64,000 nt of DNA, taken from assembly GCF_003258365.1 (NCBI RefSeq), contig NZ_QHKM01000008.1, positions 124,001 through 188,000 of the forward strand, written 5' to 3'. Each line of letters starts with the position of its first letter. The stretch's first letter is position 1. The notes under the pieces are model-generated. The model saw only the letters and a program-made list of their open reading frames with translations. It was not told the origin of the DNA and did not search any database. Below are positions 15,964 to 25,158 of this stretch, one piece after another. This stretch comes from Hymenobacter edaphi (GTDB taxonomy: Bacteria; Bacteroidota; Bacteroidia; Cytophagales; Hymenobacteraceae). The translations under genes and the position numbers were made by a program.

Positions 15964-16116
15964 TTGCTGTAAAGTCTGATTTCCGGTCAGCTTCCAGCTC
16001 CTATTCACGCGCCCAATGCGGGCAGGGCGCTGAAAGGCTGATTCCGGCCGCGGTGAGCGGGGCCGGCAGAATCAGGAATACCCGCCGAATGGTGTAGGGC
16101 CCGCACACCGCCGCCT

Positions 16117-16124
16117 TACCTTGG
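16117..16124 (+). promoter_or_regulatory. -7 box for lipoprotein gene 16163
   Basis: TACCTTGG (seven of eight to TAnnTTTG) lies 38 nt upstream of the ATG. Confidence 0.4.
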
Positions 16125-16162
16125 TGGCAGGCCGGTCGGCATCACAGTCGATTGGCAGCCCC

Positions 16163-16891
16163 ATGAAACAGCGAGTAGTACGTTGCCTGCTGACCGTGAC
16201 CAGCCTGGGCACCTGCATCAGCAGCTGCACGACCTACGTGCCCACGCTCACTCCCACGCCCCTGCTGCAGCACGGCGGGCAGGTAGAAGCCGGTGCATCA
16301 TTTCACCCCATCAGCCAGGCCGAAGCTTACGTAGCCTACTCGCCGGTCAAGCACCTGCTTCTCGTTGTGAACGGCGCCCAACGGTGGAATATGCCCACCG
16401 GCGACACCAGGATCAAGGCGACGCAGGGCGACGTGGCTGTCGGTGGGTATGGCACCTTCGGCAACAACCGCTGGTACCTCGGTGGCCTGGCTGGTTACGG
16501 CGGCGCGCAGTCGTTCTACCGGTTTTACGTGCCTGACTCACCCCTTAAGGAATACCGGTCGCGCTATGCCCGCCCGTACGGCCAATTGTGGCTGGCCCGG
16601 CAAACCACGGGCCTCGCCTACGGTGCCGCCCTGCGGGCGACCAGCCTGCACTTCACCCGCCTCACCTTCAACGACCAGCCAGTACAGCAATCCGTGCCTC
16701 ACCTGTACGCGGCTCCCTCCCTGTTTGTGCGCTGGGGCCAGGGCGCCGTGCAAGGCCATGCCCAGGTAGGCGTGTCCACTCCTTTAGGCAGCGCGTTCAG
16801 CGGCCGGGAAACCGACCTGTATGCGTCGGAACTAGTGCTTGGGGTGGGCGTAGTGTTCAGCCCTCATCTGCGTCGACCCAAGGCGCAGTAA
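16163..16891 (+). CDS. Lipoprotein with predicted outer-membrane beta-sheet fold, paralogue family member 1
   Basis: The 242-residue protein has a lipoprotein signal (lipobox near ISSC, Cys about 22). It then carries the family motif Y-V-P-T-L-T-P-T-P-L-L-Q-H-G-G-Q-V-E and AYSPVKHLLLVVNGA. Alternating hydrophobic/aromatic strands and Gly-Gly-Tyr-Gly turns (GGLAGYGGA) suggest an antiparallel barrel-like fold. Related genes lie at 22686, 23523 and 29409. Function is unknown. ATG 16163 was chosen because it starts the signal peptide. Confidence 0.82.
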   Translation: MKQRVVRCLLTVTSLGTCISSCTTYVPTLTPTPLLQHGGQVEAGASFHPISQAEAYVAYSPVKHLLLVVNGAQRWNMPTGDTRIKATQGDVAVGGYGTFGNNRWYLGGLAGYGGAQSFYRFYVPDSPLKEYRSRYARPYGQLWLARQTTGLAYGAALRATSLHFTRLTFNDQPVQQSVPHLYAAPSLFVRWGQGAVQGHAQVGVSTPLGSAFSGRETDLYASELVLGVGVVFSPHLRRPKAQ

Positions 16892-16950
16892 CCAACCCTA
16901 TAGTGCCACGCCTGTAAGTTGTGGCACTACTGCGTTTAAGCTGCCACAGT

Positions 16951-17004
16951 AAGCACGCCCCCGGCCCGCCGCAGCAGCCGTTGCGGCGGGCCGGGGGCGT
17001 GCTT
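16951..17004. terminator. Strong bidirectional terminator between convergent lipoprotein genes
   Basis: A 23-bp perfect stem (16951-16973 with 16982-17004, AAGCACGCCCCCGG... core) has an 8-nt loop and a T-run at its right edge. The A-start gives a short T-run on the opposite strand, which also suits the convergent gene ending at 17011. Confidence 0.88.
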
Positions 17005-17010
17005 TTACTC

Positions 17011-18087
17011 TCACATTTCCTGCCACCACCATTTCCGCGCCGCGTCTAGCGGATCGAAGAGGCGTAACGGGTCCGTTAGCCGGTCACGATGCACCTGTGC
17101 GGCTGGGCGGGGCCGCATCCGCAGGTTATCGTCGGTTAGGGGCGTAACCCAGGTGCCCAGCGTGTCGATGATGCCATACCGATTGCCTACGCGGACGATG
17201 GCCCGGCCCTGCCAAAAAGAAGTAGCGTCGGTGAACTCGCCGACAAACGCCGGCTGGCCGTTGAGCCGGTAGTAGCGGACGGCGCTGCTCTCCGGATACC
17301 AGGGCTTCCCGGTCGCGTTGGACGTAGGCCGGCGCGGTGGGGCATTGCGGCGGCGAAGCAGCCGGGCGTCGTCTGCCAGGCTCAACGGCCCCGATCCGAA
17401 GGGTATAATCTCATGCCCGAGCGAATCAATCAGGCCGTAGGTGAGCTGGTAGGTAATATCCCAGCTCATCGACGGGAGCCGGTAGGGGGCGCAACTGTCG
17501 GCCCGCACCGCCCAGATAGCATTGGGGGCAATGGCATGCAGACATAGGTAACGCGGCGGCGTGAGGCGCTGACCGTTCCGGCCCAGTACGCCTATTTTGC
17601 GCTCATCATCGTCTACTTGCAATAGGCCATAGCGGGCCAAGCCGGAATAGGTTACTGCTATATCCTCGGGCAACCGTTCCGCAGCAGTTTGCGGAGTCGA
17701 GTACGCCAGATGCCCAGAGCCGATACCTAGCAGGTGAGAAAACTCGAAATCGGTAAGACGCTTGCCCCGCGCATCAAACAAGGCCAACAGGGCGCCGTGC
17801 CGGTAGCGGGTTTCTGTACCTTTTGCCCGGGCACCGTGGGAGCCTTGCACCAATACGCTGGCCTCGGGGCGGAGGCGGTTGACTTCCCGCACAGCGAAAA
17901 AAGGCGCCTGGACATCGGGTAGCCCGGTAGCTTGCTCGATCAGAATCCGGCTGAGTGGTTCTGCTTCGTACCGGTGTCCTCGCGTATCAGCGGACGGCGG
18001 CAACCCGCTTGCAGTGGGCACCTGCCCAGCACAGGACGTCAGAACAGCCATTGCGCCAATGAGTCCGTGTAACAGCTGTTTGTGCAT
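17011..18087 (-). CDS. Lipoprotein with degenerate WG-type repeats
   Basis: The 358-residue protein starts MHKQLLHGLIGAMAVLTSCAG, with lipobox L-T-S-C and Cys19. The body contains YGLIDSLGHEIIPF (about 225) and GRAIVRVGNRYGIIDTLGTWV (about 300). These match the WG-repeat pattern (YG-IID--G-x-x-x-P), although only two copies are recognisable. WG proteins are surface or periplasmic in Bacteroidota and lack a defined biochemical role. Codon use is somewhat less GC-rich than in its neighbours. Confidence 0.75.
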   Translation of the reverse strand: MHKQLLHGLIGAMAVLTSCAGQVPTASGLPPSADTRGHRYEAEPLSRILIEQATGLPDVQAPFFAVREVNRLRPEASVLVQGSHGARAKGTETRYRHGALLALFDARGKRLTDFEFSHLLGIGSGHLAYSTPQTAAERLPEDIAVTYSGLARYGLLQVDDDERKIGVLGRNGQRLTPPRYLCLHAIAPNAIWAVRADSCAPYRLPSMSWDITYQLTYGLIDSLGHEIIPFGSGPLSLADDARLLRRRNAPPRRPTSNATGKPWYPESSAVRYYRLNGQPAFVGEFTDATSFWQGRAIVRVGNRYGIIDTLGTWVTPLTDDNLRMRPRPAAQVHRDRLTDPLRLFDPLDAARKWWWQEM

Positions 18088-18188
18088 ATCATGCGTTGTT
18101 ACAATTGACGGATAGCTGGTAAAGATAACGTTGTCTCAGTGCGGGCTCCGGGCTCTGGGCCCGGGTAGGCACCGCGAAGCGCCCGGCC

Positions 18189-19004
18189 TTAGTCCACGTC
18201 CTCGCAGTCGAAGCGCGTTACTTTCCCGAACAGCTTCTCAAACGCCACCCAGGGCTGCTGCTCGTCGGCCACAGCCACGTACTGCCGCTGCTCGTTGGCG
18301 CAGTTCCACCAGCCGAACAGCATCAGCTCCAGGCGGGCGTAGCGCAGGTGCTCAGCCGACGCAAATTGCTGCTGGTATTTAGCCTCCAGATGCTCCGGGG
18401 CCCCGTTGTTCTTCTTCTGCGCCTCCACCAGTTCCCGCCAGGCTTGCAGCAGCTGCAGCGTGTCGGCCGAGGCCAGGGCCTGCACGTAGCGCTGGCAGCG
18501 GCCGGCCCGCGGGGCTTGTCGCAGCAGCTCGGGCTGGAAATAGGCCTGCAAGGTGAGCTTGCGCAGCTGGTACATTTCCGCCTCTTCCTGCTGGCGAAGC
18601 TTTTTCAGCCGTTGCCAGTAAGGCAGCGGCACCACCTGCAGGGCCTGCAGCGCGGCGCGCTCTTGCCGGTGCTGCGTTTCCAGCCGCTGCAGGCGGGTGT
18701 TGATGGAGTCGGGCGCGAGCTGCTCCAGCTCCCAAATCGACTCCTGGTAGGCCGCCGTCGCGTAGGGAAACGTCACCAGCTGGTACGAGTCGTGCAGCTG
18801 CTGCTGGGTGTACTGGCCCGCCCGGAAATACCCGTGGTAGCGGCAGGCATCGTCCTCCCAGCTGAAGCGCTGCCGCGCCGTATCGGGGGCGGCGGCGGGC
18901 GGGGCGCTGGCAGTTGGCGGGGTCGGCTGCTCGGCGGGCTGGTCGGGCGAGGAGCAGGCCGCGGCCAGCAGCAGCGCGGGGAAGAAAGCGGCGAAACGTG
19001 TCAA
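18189..19004 (-). CDS. Lipoprotein of unknown function, helical
   Basis: The 271-residue protein has a signal peptide with lipobox A-A-A-C (Cys17), a Pro/Ala/Thr linker to about 45, then a mostly helical body with Gln/Leu/Arg-rich segments (LQRLETQHRQERAALQALQ; LKKLRQQEEAEMYQLRKL). Conserved-looking Trp and Cys residues (WWNCANEQRQY) are near the C-terminus. No family is recognised. It lies 60 nt downstream of glpK on the same strand and could share its transcript. Confidence 0.75.
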   Translation of the reverse strand: MTRFAAFFPALLLAAACSSPDQPAEQPTPPTASAPPAAAPDTARQRFSWEDDACRYHGYFRAGQYTQQQLHDSYQLVTFPYATAAYQESIWELEQLAPDSINTRLQRLETQHRQERAALQALQVVPLPYWQRLKKLRQQEEAEMYQLRKLTLQAYFQPELLRQAPRAGRCQRYVQALASADTLQLLQAWRELVEAQKKNNGAPEHLEAKYQQQFASAEHLRYARLELMLFGWWNCANEQRQYVAVADEQQPWVAFEKLFGKVTRFDCEDVD

Positions 19005-19064
19005 CGGCGTCGGGGGTAAGGGCCTGGCAAGTTAGCGCCCCGCGGAGTTGGTTCCGCAGCCGGC

Positions 19065-20570
19065 TTACCCGCCCGCATCCGCGGCCCAGTAGCGCACGGC
19101 CCGCACCGATCGGTGCCACTGCGCCACGCTCGCCTCCACGGCGGCGCGGTCGGCCTGGGGCGCAAAGGTGGTGTCGGCCGGGCTCAGTGCCTGCAGCTCG
19201 TTCAGCCCGCTCCAGTAGCCCACGGCCAGGCCGGCGAGGTAGGCCGCGCCCAGGGCGGTGGTTTCGAGCAGGCGCGGGCGCAGCACCCGGGCGCCCAGCA
19301 CGTCGGCCTGCACCTGCATCAGCAGCCCGTTGGCCGCCGCCCCGCCATCCACGCGCAGCTCCCGGATGGGCAGGTGCGCGTCGGCCTCCATGGCCCGCAG
19401 CACGTCCAGCGTCTGAAAGGCAATGGCCTCCACGGCCGCCCGCGCCACGTGGGCCGCCGTGCTGGCGCGCGTCAGGCCGAAGAGGGTGCCGCGGGCGTGC
19501 GCGTCCCAGTGCGGGGCGCCCAGGCCCGCAAACGCCGGCACGAAGCACACCCCGCCGCTGTCGGGCACCTGCCGGGCCAGCGCCTCCACCTCGGCCGCCG
19601 AGCGGATGATGCCCAGCTGGTCGCGCAGCCACTGCACCACGGCGCCGGCCATAAAAATGCTGCCCTCCAGCGCGTACTGCGTCTGCCCGCCGATCTGCCA
19701 GGCCACCGTCGTCAGCAGGTTGTGCTGGGAAAGCCGCGGCTCCCCGCCGATGTTCATCAGCAGAAAGCAGCCCGTGCCGTAGGTGTTCTTGACCATACCC
19801 GGCTGGGTGCATTGCTGCCCGAACAGGGCCGCCTGCTGGTCGCCGGCAATGCCCGCCAACGGGATTTTGGAGGCAAACACGGTGGTTTTCGTCTCCCCGT
19901 ACACCTCGCTGGAGGCGCGCACCACGGGCAGCATCGAGGGCGGAATGTCGAACAGCCGGAGCAGCTCCTCGTCCCACTGCAGCGAGTGAATGTTCAGCAG
20001 CATGGTGCGCGAAGCGTTGCTCACGTCCGTTACGTGCAGCCCGCCCTGGGTGAAGTTCCAGATCAGCCAGCTGTCGACGGTGCCGAAGGCCAGCTCCCCG
20101 GCCTCGGCCTGCCGCCGGGCCCCGGGCACGTTGTCGAGAATCCAGCGCACCTTGCTGGCCGAAAAGTAGGCGTCGAGCACCAGCCCGGTCTTCTGCCGGA
20201 TCAGCGCCTCGTGCCCGGCGGCGCGCAGCCCGTCGCAGAAGGCGGCCGTGCGGCGGTCCTGCCACACGATGGCGTTGTAGATGGGCCGGCCGGTGCCGCG
20301 GTGCCACACAATGGTGGTTTCGCGCTGGTTGGTGATGCCGATGGCGGCAATGCTGCGGCCGTTCTGCCCGGCCTTTACCGTGGCCTCGGCCGCCACGCCC
20401 GCCTGCGTCGCCCAGATTTCCAGCGGGTCGTGCTCCACCCAGCCCGGCTGCGGAAACAGCTGGGTGAATTCCTTCTGCGCCTGCGCCACGATCTGGCCCT
20501 GCCGGTCAAACAGGATGGCGCGGGAGCTGGTGGTGCCCTGGTCGAGGGCCAGAATGTACTGCTGGGGCAT
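19065..20570 (-). CDS. glpK: Glycerol kinase
   Basis: This 501-residue FGGY-family kinase phosphorylates glycerol to glycerol 3-phosphate with ATP. It begins [16 protein letters not shown] (phosphate loop). It also has [62 protein letters not shown] and the C-terminal [11 protein letters not shown] and [13 protein letters not shown]. Length is normal. It is transcribed with glpD just upstream on the same strand but separated by a 278-nt spacer with a palindromic repeat, so co-regulation may be loose. No glycerol facilitator gene is present here. Confidence 0.97.
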   Translation of the reverse strand: MPQQYILALDQGTTSSRAILFDRQGQIVAQAQKEFTQLFPQPGWVEHDPLEIWATQAGVAAEATVKAGQNGRSIAAIGITNQRETTIVWHRGTGRPIYNAIVWQDRRTAAFCDGLRAAGHEALIRQKTGLVLDAYFSASKVRWILDNVPGARRQAEAGELAFGTVDSWLIWNFTQGGLHVTDVSNASRTMLLNIHSLQWDEELLRLFDIPPSMLPVVRASSEVYGETKTTVFASKIPLAGIAGDQQAALFGQQCTQPGMVKNTYGTGCFLLMNIGGEPRLSQHNLLTTVAWQIGGQTQYALEGSIFMAGAVVQWLRDQLGIIRSAAEVEALARQVPDSGGVCFVPAFAGLGAPHWDAHARGTLFGLTRASTAAHVARAAVEAIAFQTLDVLRAMEADAHLPIRELRVDGGAAANGLLMQVQADVLGARVLRPRLLETTALGAAYLAGLAVGYWSGLNELQALSPADTTFAPQADRAAVEASVAQWHRSVRAVRYWAADAGG

Positions 20571-20635
20571 GGCGGGAAGGGTGAAAGGGCGGCTGGAGTT
20601 GGTAAAGAAAGGCGTCTGTCAGCAAACCAGACCGA

Positions 20636-20837
20636 CATCCTGAGCCTTGGCGAAGGGCCTTTCGCGCACCCGGCCCCGCCGCTACCCGTGAAGGGCCGGC
20701 ACTTTTGGGAAAAGCGCAGCCACGATGAGGCCCGGCCACCGAGCCCGAACGATTAGGCGTTGGTGGCTACGCTTTTCGGTCGGTGCAGGGTTGAAGGAAG
20801 GCCCTGCGTCCTCGCTTGATGCGCGACATGCTCAGGA
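20636..20837. repeat. Imperfect palindromic element between glpD and glpK
   Basis: CATCCTGAGC (20636-20645) and GCTCAGGATG (20828-20837) form the ends. Inner segments GCGAAGGGCC and GGCCCTGCGTCCTCGC are partly complementary. The terminal sequence resembles REP-like elements frequent in many bacterial genomes. No ORF lies inside. Confidence 0.55.
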
Positions 20838-20848
20838 TGACGGCCTGT

Positions 20849-22447
20849 TTAACCTGGCAGCTGATACTGCCGCGCCAGCTCGGTAAATGCCGCCACCTGC
20901 GTCCGTTGCCAAGCTTCGTCGTGGCCCAGCTCGGCGGCCAGCAGGGCCGCCACGGCCGGCGCCGCCCGCCCGGCCGCGGCCGCGTCGAGGAACAGCAGGC
21001 GTACGCGGCGGGCCAGCACGTCCTCCACGGTGCGGGCCAGCTCGTGGCGCGCCGCCCACACCACCTCGGCCCGCACAAACTCCGCCTCCGGCACCAGGCG
21101 CTGCCGCAACTCCGGCTGCTCCTGCATCAGCAGCTGCAGGGCCGGCAGGTCATTGCCGTACACGTACAGGTGGCTGCCCCGGTCGGTTTCGGGCGTGGGC
21201 CGGGCGCCGTGAATGGCCAGACTGGCCGTCCGGCTGGGCTGCGGCGGCAGCTTGCCCCGCCGGATGGCCTCGTCAATGGTGTCCTCGCCCATGCGGCGGT
21301 AGGTGGTCCACTTGCCGCCGGTGATGGTGATGAGCCCCGCCGCCGACACCAGGATTTTGTGGCTGCGCGAAATTTCCTTGGTCTGGTTCTGGCCGTTTTG
21401 CGGGGCGGCCAGGGGGCGTAGCCCGGCGAAGACGCTCAGCGCATCACTGCGCCGGGGCGGGTGGGCCAGGTAGCGGCCCGCCGTGCGCAGAATGAAGTCG
21501 ATTTCCTCGTCCAGAGCCCGGGGCTCGGGGCTGGCCGCGTCGAGCGGGGTATCGGTGGTGCCGAGCACCACGCGCCCGTGCCAGGGCACGGCGAAGAGCA
21601 CGCGGCCGTCGTCGGTGCTGGGAATCATCAGCGCGTCGTCGCCGGGCAGAAAGCGGCGGTCGACCACGATGTGCACGCCCTGGCTGGGCCGCACCAGCCG
21701 GGGAGCGGCGGGCTCGTCCATGCGCAGCACCTCGTCGACGAAGATGCCGGTGGCGTTGACCACGACTTTGGCCCGCAGCTCGTAGCTGCGGCCGGTTTCC
21801 GCATCGGTGGCCCGCACGCCGCTGACCTGGCCCCGGGCATCCTTCAGCAGCCCCTGCACGGCACAGTGGTTCAGCGCCGTGCCGCCGTGGTCGACAATAG
21901 TCTGGGCCAGGTTCACGGCCAGGCGGGCGTCGTCGAACTGCCCGTCGTGGTAGAGCACGCCGCCGCGCAGGCCCGCGGGGCGCAGGTTGCCCAGGCGGCG
22001 CAGCGCCTCCGCGCGGCCGATGGCGTGCGAGGCGCCCAGGCTCAGGCGGCCGGCCAGCAGGTCGTACAGTTTCAGCCCGAGCGTGTAGAACGGGCCGCCC
22101 CACCAGGTGTAGCTCGGGATGATAAAGCACTGATTACGGACCAGGTGCGGGGCATTTCGCAGCAGCAGGCCGCGCTCGTGCAAGGCCTCGCGCACCAGGC
22201 CCACGTCGCCCTGGGCCAGGTAGCGCACCCCGCCGTGCACCAGCTTGGTGCTGCGGCTGCTGGTGCCCTTGGCGAAGTCGTCGCGCTCCAGCAGCAGCGT
22301 GCGGAAGCCCCGGCTGAGGCCGTCGAGGGCCACGCCCAAGCCCGTGGCCCCGCCGCCGATGACAATCAGGTCCCAGTCGGGCTGGGCGGTGAGCGGGTGC
22401 AGCAGCGTGTCCCGATGAAAGGCGGCAGGATCGGGCGAAGGCGTCAT
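20849..22447 (-). CDS. glpD: Glycerol-3-phosphate dehydrogenase (FAD, respiratory)
   Basis: This 532-residue flavoenzyme oxidises glycerol 3-phosphate to dihydroxyacetone phosphate, feeding the quinone pool at the inner membrane. It has the N-terminal dinucleotide motif VIGGGATGLGVALDGLSRG, then ERDDFAKGTSSRSTKLVHGGVRYL, a family hallmark. NATGIFVDEV, GRVVLGTTDTP and TITGGKWTTYRRMGED follow, with a C-terminal helical DAO_C-like domain from about 400. Together with glpK it forms a glycerol utilisation pair. Confidence 0.96.
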   Translation of the reverse strand: MTPSPDPAAFHRDTLLHPLTAQPDWDLIVIGGGATGLGVALDGLSRGFRTLLLERDDFAKGTSSRSTKLVHGGVRYLAQGDVGLVREALHERGLLLRNAPHLVRNQCFIIPSYTWWGGPFYTLGLKLYDLLAGRLSLGASHAIGRAEALRRLGNLRPAGLRGGVLYHDGQFDDARLAVNLAQTIVDHGGTALNHCAVQGLLKDARGQVSGVRATDAETGRSYELRAKVVVNATGIFVDEVLRMDEPAAPRLVRPSQGVHIVVDRRFLPGDDALMIPSTDDGRVLFAVPWHGRVVLGTTDTPLDAASPEPRALDEEIDFILRTAGRYLAHPPRRSDALSVFAGLRPLAAPQNGQNQTKEISRSHKILVSAAGLITITGGKWTTYRRMGEDTIDEAIRRGKLPPQPSRTASLAIHGARPTPETDRGSHLYVYGNDLPALQLLMQEQPELRQRLVPEAEFVRAEVVWAARHELARTVEDVLARRVRLLFLDAAAAGRAAPAVAALLAAELGHDEAWQRTQVAAFTELARQYQLPG

Positions 22448-22685
22448 AGCGGCGGCGAAAGGGAGCGTCAGGCCTACAACGGTAAAACCGGCGCCGCGGC
22501 TGCCCGCAAAGGCCCCGCGCTGTGTGCTGGCCTCCCTGCCGCCGGTCCGGCCGGGTGACGGGCGGAGCGGTGAAAAGTCAGATTGCGGGAATAATTACTG
22601 CGAAATCGGGCTCGGGAAGTTGTAGGTTCGCCTCGTCCCCGTATTTCTTTCCCACCGTCGGCCGCCCGGCCTGATACCGTTATTT

Positions 22686-23429
22686 ATGAAGCCTATTTAC
22701 TACGGCTGGGCCCTGGGCCTGGCCACCCTCGCGTCGGGCTGCTCCGTGTACGCCCCGCTGATTCCGGCCACGCCGCTGCTGGAGCACGCCGGCGAAGTGG
22801 AGCTGCAGGCCGGCCTGCACACGCCCTCGGCCGTAACGGGCAGCGTGAGCTACTCGCCGCTGCCGCACCTGCTGCTCACGGCCACCGGGGCGGCCAACCT
22901 CAACCGCGGCGATACCACCTACTTCCGCTACCGCCACGCCGAGGTGGGCGCGGGCTACTACACCGTGCTGGGCGGGCGCACCTACCTGGGGCTGCTGGGC
23001 GGCTACGGGCGCACCCACAGCAGCCGCGGCTACCTGGAGCTGGGCTCCGGCTTTCTGTTTTTCCCGGCAAGAAACCCGCTGCAGTACGAAGCGCGCTACA
23101 ACCGCTACTTCGCCCAGGCCTACCTGGCCTCGGTGGGTAACGAGGTGGTGAGCTGGGGCGGCACCCTGCGCGCCACCGCCGTCGACTTCAGCCGCCTGAC
23201 GCGCAACGACGAGCCCGTAACCCAGGCCGCCCGCGTGTATCTGGAGCCCAGCGCGTTTCTGCGCATCGGCAGGTCGACTTCGCCCTGGCAGGGCTTCGGG
23301 GCCATCGGCTGGTCGGTGCCGCTGCGCACCCAGCGCCTCGACAGCGACCCTACCCTCTCGCTGCACACCCTGCTGCTGAGCGGGGGCGTGGTGCTGCGCC
23401 CGAAGTGGCTGGGGCAGGGTCGAGAATAA
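22686..23429 (+). CDS. Lipoprotein with predicted beta-sheet fold, paralogue family member 2
   Basis: The 247-residue protein has a lipoprotein signal (lipobox A-S-G-C, Cys19) followed directly by SVYAPLIPATPLLEHAGEVE, the family signature. VSYSPLPHLLLTATGA matches the VAYSPV-HLLL segment of the 16163 protein. The rest alternates aromatic strands and Gly turns (LLGGYGRTHSS; YNRYFAQAYL; SWGGTLRATAVDFSRLTRND). It is followed by family member 3 on the same strand, 93 nt away. A candidate -7 box TAGGTTCG lies at 22623. Confidence 0.82.
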   Translation: MKPIYYGWALGLATLASGCSVYAPLIPATPLLEHAGEVELQAGLHTPSAVTGSVSYSPLPHLLLTATGAANLNRGDTTYFRYRHAEVGAGYYTVLGGRTYLGLLGGYGRTHSSRGYLELGSGFLFFPARNPLQYEARYNRYFAQAYLASVGNEVVSWGGTLRATAVDFSRLTRNDEPVTQAARVYLEPSAFLRIGRSTSPWQGFGAIGWSVPLRTQRLDSDPTLSLHTLLLSGGVVLRPKWLGQGRE

Positions 23430-23522
23430 CCATTATGCTACTTTGCCTCGTCCCAGCTTGGCAATCAATACCACCATAACAGGCTCTGACGAATAGCTCC
23501 TTCGTTATTCTAACTACTATTG

Positions 23523-24332
23523 ATGACTACACAACTACTCTTATGTAGCGGGCTACTGCTGCTGACGGGCTGTGCCATTTACACACCGCTACAGCCTCCG
23601 GCGCCGCTTATCGACGGGCCACAGCAAGTGGAAATGAGCGGTAGCCTCCGCTCATTGGGGCCGCTGGAAGGCGCCGTTGCGTATTCACCCGTCCAGCACG
23701 TGCTGCTACGCGGGGTCATTGGGGGCGGTACCGCCACCGGCACCGATACCCGGGATTCTATCACGCAACCGGCCTTGTTCCGGACGCGGCAGTGGGAGGC
23801 CAGCCTTGGCACCTACTGGCGCCCTGGTCCGGCGGTGCTCCTCGGGGGCTTTGCCGGCTACGGCCGCGGTCGGGGCGCGCATGATTATCTACGGCGCAGC
23901 GGACAACGCGGAGTGTGGTTTCAGCCCGGGCCCGATTCGGTGTGGGCCTACCGCTACGAAGCGCAGTACCGCCGCTTGTTTGCGGAAGCATACGTGCACT
24001 GGCGAACGGAGCCATTCTTCTCGGGAGGCGCTTCTTACCGCATCAATCACGTGCGTTTCAGCCGCTACACAAACGACGGGGCCGCCATCGGCTTTCGGCA
24101 GATGTGGCGGCACGAACCAGTGGTGTTTTTGCGCATGGGCGAAGAAGAAGGACTGGAAGACTGGATTGCTGGTCAGCTCTCCTTGGGCTGTACTTTTGCG
24201 CCCGGTTTCCACACTCCGACGGAACGGGCTGGCAACCGCGACCTTGCCGAAGCCCGCAAGACGCTGCCGTTTGTAACGGTGAGCGTTATGCTGCGCCCGC
24301 ACCAGATATGGCGCCGGTTTCAGTCGAGATAA
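23523..24332 (+). CDS. Lipoprotein with predicted beta-sheet fold, paralogue family member 3
   Basis: The 269-residue protein starts MTTQLLLCSGLLLLTGCAIYTPLQPPAPLID, with lipobox L-T-G-C and the family Y-x-P-L--P-x-P-L-I signature. AVAYSPVQHVLLRG, FAGYGRG, YEAQYRRLFAEAYVHW and ASYRINHVRFSRYTND match member 2 segment by segment. A TTG at 23520 is in frame, but ATG 23523 is preferred. Codons are less GC-rich than in member 2, so this is not a recent duplicate. It is convergent with 24355. Confidence 0.82.
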   Translation: MTTQLLLCSGLLLLTGCAIYTPLQPPAPLIDGPQQVEMSGSLRSLGPLEGAVAYSPVQHVLLRGVIGGGTATGTDTRDSITQPALFRTRQWEASLGTYWRPGPAVLLGGFAGYGRGRGAHDYLRRSGQRGVWFQPGPDSVWAYRYEAQYRRLFAEAYVHWRTEPFFSGGASYRINHVRFSRYTNDGAAIGFRQMWRHEPVVFLRMGEEEGLEDWIAGQLSLGCTFAPGFHTPTERAGNRDLAEARKTLPFVTVSVMLRPHQIWRRFQSR

Positions 24333-24354
24333 TCCGAAGCCCGGGGCCGCACGT

Positions 24355-25158
24355 TCAGCGCCCCAGCGCCAGCCCGATGCGCAGGTTCAGGCGCAGCCGA
24401 AACGCCAGCTGTTCGAGGCTGGCCGTGGGGTCGGGGGTGAGCAAGAAGGGAATGCCCAGGTTGAAATCGACGAAGCCGTAGGGGCCCAGGCGGCGCTGCA
24501 GGCCGTACTGCAGCATGGCCGTGGCCCGCGCCACCTGCCCCGACTCGTAGTAGTTGTAGAACGGCGAGAGGTTGGAAAAGCGGCCCAGGCCGGCGCCCAA
24601 GCCCAGGCCCAGGTAGTTGGCCGAAAAGTTACTAGCACTTTTGCCCTTGCGGATGCGCTGGTTCAGGTTGTAGTAGTAGCGGCCGGCCACCTGCACCCGG
24701 GCCGTCAGCACGGTGCGCATCCGCTGGTCGAGCGAGTCGCGGTAGTAGCGGAACACGTCGGGGCTTATTTCGCCCAGCACCGACCACTCCGTGCCGATTT
24801 TCCGCTCGTAGGCCAGGTGCGCCCCGTAGCGCACCCGGAAATAGGAGCCCTCGTTGTCGAACCCGAAACCGAAGTTGTTCAGCCCCAGCTTCCACAGCTG
24901 CCGCTCCTCCACCTGCAGGCGCGTGAGGCGGGTGTAAGCGTTCTGGGGCGGTGTGCCCACGGGCGGGCCCAGCGGCGCGGGCATGGTTTCCTCGTCGTAG
25001 CTGATGCGCGACGAGTCGACGGCGGGCTTGGTCTGGGCCCGGGCCGCCGCGCTGCCCAACAGCAACAGGAGCAGCAGCAGCCACGCGCCAACGGGCCGCG
25101 GGCGGAAGGCAGGGTATAAGCAAGTCAGCATAGCGCAGAAAAGCGGGAGCGGGGTCAT
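24355..25158 (-). CDS. Exported outer-membrane-like protein at the end of the sigma-factor operon
   Basis: The 267-residue protein has an N-terminal signal segment (hydrophobic stretch of eight Leu, cleavage near ARAQ, about 42). A Tyr/Phe/Gly-rich body follows (FGFGFDNEGSYFRVRYGAHLAYERKIG; YYYNLNQRIRKG; YLGLGLGAGLGRFSNLSPFYNYY), and the sequence ends in LRLNLRIGLALGR, consistent with a small beta-barrel. Its ATG overlaps the stop of the upstream gene (ATGA, 25155-25158), so it is translationally coupled to the anti-sigma operon. An alternative Met lies ten residues in. Confidence 0.8.
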   Translation of the reverse strand: MTPLPLFCAMLTCLYPAFRPRPVGAWLLLLLLLLGSAAARAQTKPAVDSSRISYDEETMPAPLGPPVGTPPQNAYTRLTRLQVEERQLWKLGLNNFGFGFDNEGSYFRVRYGAHLAYERKIGTEWSVLGEISPDVFRYYRDSLDQRMRTVLTARVQVAGRYYYNLNQRIRKGKSASNFSANYLGLGLGAGLGRFSNLSPFYNYYESGQVARATAMLQYGLQRRLGPYGFVDFNLGIPFLLTPDPTASLEQLAFRLRLNLRIGLALGR

